Source: Actinobacteria bacterium UBA7422
GTDB lineage: Bacteria > Actinomycetota > Actinomycetes > S36-B12
NCBI GenBank assembly: GCA_002469525.1
Contig: DKME01000110.1
Span: forward strand, 1-42,784
Length of the DNA: 42,784 bases
Direction of reading: 5' to 3'
A model generated the notes under the pieces. The model worked only from the letters and a program-made list of their open reading frames with translations, made no database searches and was not told the origin of the DNA. This document shows positions 17,512 through 24,085 of the stretch, in pieces. The first letter of the stretch is position 1; the number at the start of each line of letters is the position of its first letter. The position numbers and the translations under genes are program-made.

Positions 17512-17520
17512 GAGAGAACT

Positions 17521-17706
17521 CTATCTAAGGTTGCGGAGGTCGCTCGCTGAATCTTCCCGTGGCTCACTGTGGTCGTGTCGACCATCAATCGCGTCCTCTT
17601 GCACTCGCCAAATGACCGAGTCGAGACGAGTGTTGGCCAAGAAATACATGAGATCGGAAATTCCATTGCGCAACTGTTCTGGTGTGTAGTGACCGAGAGT
17701 GTTCAC
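17521..17706 (-). CDS. Possible small protein upstream of the zincin lipoprotein
   Basis: A 61-residue frame from GTG 17706 with plausible globular composition (HYTPEQLRNGISDLMYFLAN, then an acidic/His tail). It ends nine bases before the lipoprotein start, as in an operon. The open frame continues upstream to 17862 through the tRNA-Val fragment, but that part is tRNA-derived and unlikely to be translated. No family is known and no ribosome binding site is clear, so this may be a chance frame. Confidence 0.3.
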   Translation of the reverse strand: MNTLGHYTPEQLRNGISDLMYFLANTRLDSVIWRVQEDAIDGRHDHSEPREDSASDLRNLR

Positions 17707-17819
17707 GCAGCAAGGATACGCGGCCGAATCGGGCACAAGTGGCGCACAATCGACCTCGAGCGATGACAAGAGTAGGAGTGTGATATTCGAAACCCGTTGG
17801 GCTGCATCACTTATCGGTA

Positions 17820-17863
17820 GTGGGCGATACAGGAATCGAACCTGTGACCTCTTCCATGTCAAG
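17820..17863 (-). repeat. Partial tRNA-Val(GAC) 3' segment, left attachment-site copy
   Basis: These 44 bases are identical to 19807-19850, the part of tRNA-Val(GAC) from the anticodon loop to the 3' end. The match extends a further six bases (17814-17819) with one mismatch, where the CCA of the tRNA becomes CTA. The 5' half of the tRNA is absent here, so this is not a functional tRNA. A 3'-end duplicate of a tRNA at a distance of 2 kb is the hallmark of site-specific integration of a mobile element. Confidence 0.92.
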
Positions 17864-17892
17864 ACTCGGTGAAACTATTAGGAGGGCTTGTC

Positions 17893-18372
17893 GTGGGCAA
17901 TGACTCATTAGGCAAAATTCCGTACAAGCGCCGGCCACGGAAGAGCCCGGCCGACAAGCGTGCAATGGCGAAAGCGAAGCCGCAGCTCATCGACACCATG
18001 GCGATGATGTCCGAGTCGGGGGTGAGCAATGTTGCAAATGCAACAGTTGCCGAGCCAAAGCGCACACCAGCAAAGCCGAAGCCAGCCGCAAAGCGCACAC
18101 CAGCAAAGCCGAAGCCGACCGTGAGTTCGGTAGCAGACTCGGCAAAGGATCTCGATCCATCTCGCCGGACAACTACCGATGAGCGGAGAGCGGTACTCTT
18201 GGCCGCTCTCCGTCTCGCAAGCTCTCTCGCCGATGATCCATCAATGCCGCCATCGGCTCGGACAGGAGCGCTCACTAACGCTCGCCAGCTTCTTGCGCAG
18301 CTGCAGGCCGAGGACGCGCTCGATCCCCGGAAGCCGCTCTCGTGGGGCTCGGTTCCGGTGGTGGCGAAGTAA
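17893..18372 (+). CDS. Basic AKPKP-repeat protein in the tRNA-Val element
   Basis: A 159-residue protein. GTG 17893 is chosen because an AGGAGGG ribosome binding site stands at 17880-17886. The N-terminus is strongly basic (PYKRRPRKSPADKR), the middle carries two copies of an 11-residue repeat KRTPAKPKPAA encoded by a 27-bp exact DNA repeat, and residues 96-143 form a helical region (DERRAVLLAALRLASSLADD, then ARQLLAQLQAEDAL). The last part loosely resembles small-terminase-like proteins of actinophages, where a similar helical segment precedes a short C-terminus, but this is only a resemblance of pattern. The Lys/Pro linker is like those of histone-like DNA-binding proteins. Confidence 0.65.
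   Translation: MGNDSLGKIPYKRRPRKSPADKRAMAKAKPQLIDTMAMMSESGVSNVANATVAEPKRTPAKPKPAAKRTPAKPKPTVSSVADSAKDLDPSRRTTTDERRAVLLAALRLASSLADDPSMPPSARTGALTNARQLLAQLQAEDALDPRKPLSWGSVPVVAK
18057..18116 (+). repeat. 27-bp direct repeat inside the AKPKP gene
   Basis: Two exact 27-bp copies at 18057-18083 and 18090-18116, period 33 bp, in frame, encoding KRTPAKPKP twice. In-frame duplication lets the linker grow or shrink without breaking the gene. Confidence 0.9.
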
Positions 18373-18469
18373 GCAAAACTCCTCGGCCGTGGGATCTCCT
18401 CGGCTCGGTCGAGGCAACCGGGAGCGGCACGGCCGTCGGGTTATGGCTTCCACCCGGCGGCCGATGTCG

Positions 18470-18655
18470 TCACCGTGTCGGAGTGCTCGCCGGCCAACCG
18501 AGCTCGCTCTCCCATATGAGCAGCTCGAGAGCCTCGATCGGATCTCCTCGGTTGATCTCGTGCCAAGGCTCGAAGCGATGCACTCCATCGATCTCGGCCG
18601 GCTCTTCATAGTTGCTCACGTGAGCGTTATTCCCACTCCTGGCCGTTGCCAGCAC
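18470..18655 (-). CDS. Doubtful small frame in the tRNA-Val element
   Basis: A 61-residue frame from GTG 18655, or 49 residues from an inner GTG, with rather protein-like composition (NYEEPAEIDGVHRFEPWHEI, then an acidic Trp-rich part). It begins 15 bases after the stop of the minus-strand alpha/beta-barrel gene, so it could be the second gene of that unit, but no ribosome binding site precedes it and no family is recognised. The rest of 18373-18670 has no better candidate. Confidence 0.25.
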   Translation of the reverse strand: MLATARSGNNAHVSNYEEPAEIDGVHRFEPWHEINRGDPIEALELLIWESELGWPASTPTR

Positions 18656-18670
18656 CGGAAGGGACAGTGC

Positions 18671-18940
18671 TCAGTCTGCGAGGAAGGTAATGACCGTGGT
18701 CTCGACCTTTACGCCTGCGTTTTGACGTGCGGTTGTGAAATCCGGGCTACCCAGGAAACCATCAAGGGTCGCCTGATCAGGCATCTGCATGACCAACCGC
18801 AAATGTTGCGGATTGTCACGGTCGACGCCTTGCACCAAGACCGACCCGCCAACCGCTTCAATCTGCGGGATTGCCTCGACGTTGAACCAATCGCAGAAGC
18901 GTTGGTAGTTGTCGATGTCTTCCTCAACGAAAAAGATCAT
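18671..18940 (-). CDS. Small dimeric alpha/beta-barrel-like protein
   Basis: An 89-residue protein. ATG 18940 is preferred because GGAAGGA stands six bases upstream; an earlier ATG (18955) would sit on that binding site. The pattern of strand-helix-strand with IPQIEAVGGSVL, HLRLVMQMPDQATLDGFL and a closing ETTVITF strand resembles the ferredoxin-like dimeric alpha/beta barrel (ABM/YciI-like) proteins, which act as small oxygenases, isomerases or binding proteins. No catalytic residue can be assigned. It lies inside the tRNA-Val element and is less GC-rich than its neighbours. Confidence 0.6.
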   Translation of the reverse strand: MIFFVEEDIDNYQRFCDWFNVEAIPQIEAVGGSVLVQGVDRDNPQHLRLVMQMPDQATLDGFLGSPDFTTARQNAGVKVETTVITFLAD

Positions 18941-19171
18941 GGGGCGTCCTTCCAATGTGGTCGCGTCGCACGGGACGCCTTGAACATAGAAATATTGATA
19001 GGGGTACTATAACGGAATCTTGCTTCGGGAAGTCTTGATGTAGAAAAAAGTTCTTTCTCGGGCGCGCGTCCACGCGCCGGAGCCTGTGCGCAACGAGCAA
19101 CACACGGTGTGCACACGTCACACGACGCGACCAGATTGACTCCATCGACCGTCTGCGCTAGCTAGGGACTC

Positions 19172-19462
19172 ATGCCGAACGTCTACAAGATCACCTACCC
19201 GAACGGGAAGATTTACGTCGGGGTCGACCACCTCGACCAGATCACCTACTTCGGTTCAGTCGACCCGAAGGTTGTAGCGGAGGACTTCACCTCCGAGGAC
19301 CGGCGGGACTTCACCGTCAGGAAGCAGCTGCTGTGGGAGTCTGAGGAAGCGACGCGTGAGGAGGCTCGGGCTGTCGAGCTGGAGTGGATACGTCGCCTCG
19401 GATCGAACAATCCCGACGTCGGATACAACCGCTGGCCGAAGTGGACCGCTACACAGGCCTAG
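19172..19462 (+). CDS. GIY-YIG nuclease-domain protein
   Basis: A 96-residue protein that is essentially one GIY-YIG domain. NVYKITYPNGKIYVG (residues 3-17) carries the two motif tyrosines Y5 and Y15; TYFGS (26-29) is typical of the phage/homing-type subset; AVELEWIRRL holds the candidate metal-binding glutamate (E69 or E71) and GYN (N86) closes the domain. The usual arginine after the YIG strand is not obvious in place, so activity is uncertain. It has no DNA-binding domain of its own. It is the only gene of the tRNA-Val element with a nuclease fold and may act in element movement or host-DNA attack; that is inference. Confidence 0.7.
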   Translation: MPNVYKITYPNGKIYVGVDHLDQITYFGSVDPKVVAEDFTSEDRRDFTVRKQLLWESEEATREEARAVELEWIRRLGSNNPDVGYNRWPKWTATQA

Positions 19463-19466
19463 CGAC

Positions 19467-19691
19467 CTAGTTGACGAGTCGCCGCAGCTGCGCGAAGTGA
19501 TCGACGGTGGCCGCTTCGTCGCGGACCTGGACAGCCAGCCGGAACCCCGCAGCGGCGTCGAGGATCGCCTTGGACCGTGCCCGAAGCTCCGGCTGTTCCC
19601 GTTGCTCTCGCCGTGAGCTCTCCCGATACTCACGATGAGGGCGGAGGATGCTACCGGCCAGTTCTGCAACCGCGGCGTCGTCGGTGGGCAT
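19467..19691 (-). CDS. Small charged helical protein, unknown function
   Basis: A 74-residue frame from ATG 19691, convergent to the GIY-YIG gene with four bases between the stops. It is highly charged and helical (REYRESSRREQREQPELRAR), with a C-terminal amphipathic part. A TANNNT hexamer (TAGACT) ends seven bases before the ATG, which would give a leaderless message, a frequent mode in actinobacteria. No family is recognised. Confidence 0.45.
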   Translation of the reverse strand: MPTDDAAVAELAGSILRPHREYRESSRREQREQPELRARSKAILDAAAGFRLAVQVRDEAATVDHFAQLRRLVN

Positions 19692-19804
19692 GGGATAAGT
19701 CTATAACGGTGAATGGCTTCTCAATGGCTTCCATGTTATCAGAAATAATTAAGTGACCCCAGGGCTTGAACTCCCCAACCCGTTGCGGTGTAACGTTTAT
19801 TCGG

Positions 19805-19880
19805 TGGTGGGCGATACAGGAATCGAACCTGTGACCTCTTCCATGTCAAGGAAGCGCGCTAACCCCTGCGCCAATCGCCC
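19805..19880 (-). tRNA. tRNA-Val (anticodon GAC)
   Basis: A cloverleaf on the minus strand. The acceptor stem pairs GGGCGAT with ATCGCCC, the anticodon stem CTTCC/GGAAG holds loop TTGACAT with anticodon GAC, the T arm is ACAGG-TTCGATT-CCTGT, the discriminator is A and CCA is encoded (19805-19807). The 3' part of this gene is duplicated at 17820-17863. Cys and Gly tRNAs follow on the same strand 2.9 kb to the right. Confidence 0.95.
19807..19850 (-). repeat. tRNA-Val 3' segment, right attachment-site copy
   Basis: This is the part of the intact tRNA-Val(GAC) gene that is repeated exactly at 17820-17863. It starts in the anticodon loop and runs to the CCA end. The tRNA remains intact because the incoming element brought its own copy of this stretch. 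Confidence 0.9.
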
Positions 19881-20215
19881 GAGTGAAGACTTGCCCTAAA
19901 CCTTTCACGGCTCATTTCGCTGTGTTAGCCAATAATTAGCCGTTCACCGTCGAGGTCAAGCAAAAAAATTAGTCTCTCCATGCCGGGATACGCGCAGAAG
20001 ACTACCGCATAAAGTCATGCTCGCCATCATGGGTCAATGCAAGTCCTGCAGGCAGTCATTCAAGTTCCTTACTGGGCGAAATCTTCGCTTGTGAGGCATT
20101 GAAATGCCTATTGTGAAGAGTGTGATGCCAGCTCACGCTTGTGGCCGGTGTTAAGTTGCTGAGTTGAGAGTACTTTTCGCAATGCGGTGGCAAGGGCCCG
20201 TAATCAAGGAGTGAC
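19881..20215. other. Spacer between tRNA-Val and the DUF1254 gene
   Basis: About 335 bases without a supported gene. It must contain the promoter of tRNA-Val (minus) and of the large secreted protein (plus). A ribosome binding site AAGGAG stands at 20206-20211. No hairpin or repeat of note was seen. Confidence 0.5.
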
Positions 20216-22705
20216 GTGTTAAGAATTCGTCCGTTCAAGGTTGCGGCTCTGACTTTGACTGTGGTAACCGTCATGCTGGCTGGCCAGAGCCTGACAACGC
20301 TTGCGGCGCGACCGAACATTACCCCCAACCTCATCGCAATACGCGATCTTGCGCGGGATGCCTACGTGTGGGGTTTGGCCCCTGAATTTGTGTACCGCTT
20401 TTCCAACTATCAGGAACTAGTGAGCGCTCCCGTCAATACGCTCAAATATGGAAATAATGAAGCAGCCTGGAACAACAACGCCACGAATGCAGGGGATTCA
20501 TCCATCCTGTACGTCAACGGCTTCGTGGACTTCAACGCTTCCAAGGGTGAGCGAATGGTGCTCACAGTGCCTCCAACGACCGGACAGTATTACGTTGCCA
20601 ATTACTTGGATAACTTTGTCAACGGTATTGGCAGCATCGGTAACCGAACTACTCCGACTTCGACGTCTACGTCCTATATTTTGGTCGGCCCTAACGACCC
20701 CGCGGCGTCACAATCGACTTTAAGACTGAACGGTCAGGTGTATCCCGTCATGGCGAGCACCTCGAATCTCAACTGGCTGCTCGTCCGCATCAGGGCGAAC
20801 TCGCTCACATCGTCTGAGGACCCGAATTCCGTTGCGAATGTCCGCACGAACGTTGTCCAAAAGTTTGCGCTCAATACTTTGACGCAATTCCAGGCCAACA
20901 AGTACGTTCCTGTTTATCCCACTACCTTCGACAACTTCGTCCCCAGCGGTCAACAGTTGGAAGAGGCTCAGGCTTGGAAGTCTGCGCCAACAAACGCCTT
21001 AGCTTTTTTCACACAAGTGGGGCGGAGTGTATTTGACAGCCCCTTGCCGACTGCGGAAACTGCCATGAACGGCACACCCATAACTGCTCTACCTGATTGG
21101 TATATCCCTGACAACGGGTCATCTTCGATGTACAACATGCCATCGTTTGACCAACAACCCACCCTGGACAGATTTGCACCCATTGGACTAACGGCGGCTG
21201 GGTTCACCGCTCCCAGCGACTGGGGTGCTGAACAATTCGCTGCACTGGAAATCGGCTTTCAGCGAGGGGTATCGGACGTTCAGGCTTTGGCGGCAACTGG
21301 GACGGCGAAAGCAGCGACCAACTACTGGACCTACCTGAACAAAATGATTGGCACCTACCCAAACACGCCCGTTGGTTACATTGCGCGCGCGGTGGTGGTT
21401 CTTGCCGGCGGTTCGGCAAATGTGCCCTTGGACGCGGTCTACCCCACGATGAACTCCAATGACGGTAACAGCCAGTTGGATGGGAACAACACCTACTCGA
21501 TTACCTTTAAGGTGCCGGCCTCAAGCTATACGAGCTACCCTGTCGAGGGAATTTTGCCTCCTATGGTGAAACGGAACGGCAAGGTGGCCGGCTTCTGGTC
21601 ACTCGAGGTGTACCAACCGGACGCATCATCTAGTTCTGCTCCCTTTATTCCACAAACGAGCGCATTGAACACGGCGTACTCAGACGCTTCGAGCACTCAA
21701 ATCGTTTCGGTGAGTGGAAACACCCTGACCGTGAATGCCCCTGCATGGGGACCAATCGAACAGAGCTCTCCAATGGTGTTTGGGTCTAATGCGGCCGAAT
21801 ACGGACTGGAGCCTGGTGCGGTTTACTACGTGGCCACACAACCGAACCAGCCGGCAGCTGGCCAGTATGCCTTCGAGTTGTCGCGCACGTGGTCGCAGGA
21901 ATTGTCCCCAGGGAATGTCCCCGTCCAGCAAAGTGGATCCTTGGGTGGAAAGGCGGGCGACGTGGTTTCGCTACTGCCTGGATCAGGCACGTTGACTTTT
22001 GGACTTGTTCAACCGGTCTCGCAGTTGGGTTCGGATCAACTAGATGCCGGAAACCTTGCCCTCAATAGCGACGGTTCGGTGACGATCTGGCTCGCACCCA
22101 CTCTTCCAGCGGGCGCGCAGGCTTCGAACTGGATTCCCACGCCCAATTCGGCCTACTACGACGAGTTGTATGGGGCAGAGGCGGCGGTTTCGACCAATAT
22201 TCAGGCAATGATCCGAATGTATTACCCGACTCCGGGTGACCAGCCTCCTTCCATCCTCCCTTACAGCGAATCAGTATCAACGACATACGTACCGCCCAAG
22301 ATGATCCTTGTTCCGGCGGCTTTACGGAACCCCGGCAAAGCCGAGTTGGTTCGACCGGGCGTCGTGCTTCTCAGCGACAATCAGGCTGAGAGGGTGAAGG
22401 ATCGGACCATGGTTCACGCTCCCAACGTGCGCTTGTCACGTGCCCCGGTCGTAAAAACGGAGGCGGGCCAGCCATTGGGATTGGTTGCTGGTGGGCTCAA
22501 GCCATTGAGTGATTACACAGTTAGTCTGATTCAGCCCGAAACTGATGCGATCGTGGGCACGGTCAGATCCAATGCCGAAGGAGTGGTTGCGCTTCCTGTA
22601 ATCCGGATCGATTTGTCCGGTCGGTACACGCTGGCCCTGAAGCCTACGGCTGGCGGGCCGGCAAGGTATGTCAAGTTCCGATCGGATGTGCGCGCCAACA
22701 AGTGA
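20216..22705 (+). CDS. Secreted DUF1254/DUF1214 protein with inserted domain
   Basis: An 829-residue exported protein starting at GTG 20216 behind AAGGAG. Residues 1-31 are a signal peptide. Residues about 40-170 match the DUF1254 style (DAYVWGLAPEFVYRF, NTLKYGN, GQYYVANYLDNF). A DUF1214-like domain appears split: its first part (TYSITFKVPAS, GFWSLEVYQPD) ends near residue 470, and its second part (LNSDGSVTIWLAP, NWIPTP, IRMYYPTP) resumes near 615. Between them lie about 130 Ser/Gly/Pro-rich residues of beta-type composition, and a further 150 residues with a beta-sandwich look follow the domain. Usual family members are 450-500 residues. The biochemical role of the family is unknown. The gene stands between tRNA-Val and tRNA-Cys. 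Confidence 0.85.
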   Translation: MLRIRPFKVAALTLTVVTVMLAGQSLTTLAARPNITPNLIAIRDLARDAYVWGLAPEFVYRFSNYQELVSAPVNTLKYGNNEAAWNNNATNAGDSSILYVNGFVDFNASKGERMVLTVPPTTGQYYVANYLDNFVNGIGSIGNRTTPTSTSTSYILVGPNDPAASQSTLRLNGQVYPVMASTSNLNWLLVRIRANSLTSSEDPNSVANVRTNVVQKFALNTLTQFQANKYVPVYPTTFDNFVPSGQQLEEAQAWKSAPTNALAFFTQVGRSVFDSPLPTAETAMNGTPITALPDWYIPDNGSSSMYNMPSFDQQPTLDRFAPIGLTAAGFTAPSDWGAEQFAALEIGFQRGVSDVQALAATGTAKAATNYWTYLNKMIGTYPNTPVGYIARAVVVLAGGSANVPLDAVYPTMNSNDGNSQLDGNNTYSITFKVPASSYTSYPVEGILPPMVKRNGKVAGFWSLEVYQPDASSSSAPFIPQTSALNTAYSDASSTQIVSVSGNTLTVNAPAWGPIEQSSPMVFGSNAAEYGLEPGAVYYVATQPNQPAAGQYAFELSRTWSQELSPGNVPVQQSGSLGGKAGDVVSLLPGSGTLTFGLVQPVSQLGSDQLDAGNLALNSDGSVTIWLAPTLPAGAQASNWIPTPNSAYYDELYGAEAAVSTNIQAMIRMYYPTPGDQPPSILPYSESVSTTYVPPKMILVPAALRNPGKAELVRPGVVLLSDNQAERVKDRTMVHAPNVRLSRAPVVKTEAGQPLGLVAGGLKPLSDYTVSLIQPETDAIVGTVRSNAEGVVALPVIRIDLSGRYTLALKPTAGGPARYVKFRSDVRANK

Positions 22706-22763
22706 AAGCCAACGGGAGAATCACCTACCGCTTCCACTGCGCTCGTCGTCTTTGGATTTTGTG

Positions 22764-22834
22764 AGGTGGAGACGGGATTCGAACCCGTGTACACGGCTTT
22801 GCAGGCCGTTGCCTCGCCTCTCGGCCACTCCACC
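22764..22834 (-). tRNA. tRNA-Cys (anticodon GCA)
   Basis: A 71-nt cloverleaf on the minus strand: acceptor GGTGGAG/CTCCACC, anticodon stem ACGGC/GCCGT with loop CTGCAAA (anticodon GCA), T arm with TTCGAAT, and discriminator U as expected for tRNA-Cys. It is 30 bases from tRNA-Gly and transcribed with it. Confidence 0.95.
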
Positions 22835-22864
22835 AGATGGGCTATTGAATTGCTTTACCCTTCG

Positions 22865-22937
22865 AGCGGACGACGGGATTCGAACCCGCGACCCTCACCT
22901 TGGCAAGGTGATGCGCTACCAGCTGCGCTACGTCCGC
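22865..22937 (-). tRNA. tRNA-Gly (anticodon GCC)
   Basis: A 73-nt cloverleaf on the minus strand: acceptor GCGGACG/CGTCCGC, D stem GCGC/GCGC, anticodon stem TCACC/GGTGA with loop TTGCCAA (anticodon GCC), T loop TTCGAAT, and discriminator U. It is the first gene of a Gly-Cys(-Val) tRNA series; the Val member is displaced by the DUF1254 gene. Confidence 0.95.
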
Positions 22938-23017
22938 ACGCTCACCGACTCTCATCTGTGAAGCGAGACCAAACACTATATGACAGCAATTAGCAGACCC
23001 GAAGCGGTCGCCCCGAA

Positions 23018-24085
23018 ATGACCCGGCAGGCTAGCGTCATGGACGAGGGTTCGGGCGAACGCGAGATGTTGCCTTCGGCCCCCATGGCTCGATTTGGGAA
23101 TCAATACGCCTACGACCTGGTTGAGGTGACCCACGACGTTGCTCGGGTGGAATTTGGGGGGCGCTGGGCCGTCTTGATTCCGTTTTCAGGGGAATCGGTG
23201 TTTGCGAGGTTCAGCTCCTGGGAAGGAACTCCTCGCGCGGGAACGGTTGGCACCTGGTCCGGGGTGGAATTCACCGGGTGGACCAGTTCAATGGATCAAG
23301 GTTCCTATGAACAAGCAGTGGAGCGCACCCGCACAGCGATCTCTGCAGGCAATGTGTACCAAGCAAATATTTGTCGGGTACGTTCGCAGGCCTTCGATCA
23401 CTCAAGCGACATCATGGCCTTAGACGAACTTCTCGCGGCAGGAAATCCAGCCCCGCACTCTGGTGGACTTCGAATTCCTGAACTAGGGGTCTTCGTTGCT
23501 TGTGCGAGCCCGGAGCTGTACCTATCACGATCGGGGTCGACCTTGGCTTGTAAGCCGATTAAAGGAACAGCCCGTAAGCCCGAGGAGTTATTGGAGAAAG
23601 ACCGGGCAGAAAATATCATGATTGTCGACCTTGTTCGGAACGACATGTCACGTTGTTGCACGGTCGGGAGTGTCAAGGCCGTTGACCTTCTCGATGTCCA
23701 GCGTCACCCGGGACTGGTTCACCTCGTGTCAACGGTTCAAGGTGAACTCCAGCCATCAGTTGGCTGGGGCGAGATTATTGACTCAACTTTCCCGCCGGGA
23801 TCAATTACGGGGGCACCCAAGATTGCTGCACTTGACCTGATCGAGTCACTTGAGCCCGAAGCTAGAGGTCCGTATTGTGGTGCTTTTGGTTGGATTGATT
23901 CAGACGCTCAGACTGCAAACCTGGCAGTTGCGATCCGCACTTTTTGGGTTGACCAAGATCAACTCAAGTTCGGAACCGGTGCTGGCATCACGTGGGGGTC
24001 TGATCCTAAGCAAGAGTGGGATGAAACCGAACTAAAGGCGAGACACTTGGCGAATATCGCGGCTCTTTCGAGTGACCAAGAATGA
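23018..24085 (+). CDS. pabB: Aminodeoxychorismate synthase component I
   Basis: A 355-residue chorismate-binding enzyme. The motif PIKGTARKP contains the lysine that marks aminodeoxychorismate synthase; anthranilate synthase has alanine there. The catalytic block IMIVDLVRNDMSR, FPPGSITGAPK and the C-terminal GAGITWGSDP with the closing glutamate-rich helix are all present. The protein is shorter than E. coli PabB because the N-terminal beta region is reduced, a known compact form. It converts chorismate with ammonia to 4-amino-4-deoxychorismate for p-aminobenzoate and folate. The glutaminase partner PabA is not in this window. It overlaps pabC by 4 bases. Confidence 0.9.
   Translation: MTRQASVMDEGSGEREMLPSAPMARFGNQYAYDLVEVTHDVARVEFGGRWAVLIPFSGESVFARFSSWEGTPRAGTVGTWSGVEFTGWTSSMDQGSYEQAVERTRTAISAGNVYQANICRVRSQAFDHSSDIMALDELLAAGNPAPHSGGLRIPELGVFVACASPELYLSRSGSTLACKPIKGTARKPEELLEKDRAENIMIVDLVRNDMSRCCTVGSVKAVDLLDVQRHPGLVHLVSTVQGELQPSVGWGEIIDSTFPPGSITGAPKIAALDLIESLEPEARGPYCGAFGWIDSDAQTANLAVAIRTFWVDQDQLKFGTGAGITWGSDPKQEWDETELKARHLANIAALSSDQE

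Larger units (their letters stand above)
17820..19850. mobile_element. Integrase-less element at tRNA-Val(GAC), about 2 kb
   Basis: The segment is bounded by exact 44-bp direct repeats made of the tRNA-Val 3' part: the intact tRNA at the right end and the partial copy at the left. The repeat starts at the anticodon loop, a crossover position used by many tyrosine integrases. Inside are an AKPKP-repeat protein, a minus-strand alpha/beta-barrel protein, a GIY-YIG protein and one or two small unknown genes. No recombinase, replication or transfer gene is present, so the element is either a remnant or depends on an integrase encoded elsewhere. Confidence 0.75.

Noticed and set aside
18179..19012. 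Open frame of 277 codons on the plus strand inside the tRNA-Val element
   Set aside because: It overlaps the AKPKP gene and the minus-strand alpha/beta-barrel gene, is Arg/Ser/His-rich without fold-like pattern, and is explained as an antisense shadow of GC-rich DNA.
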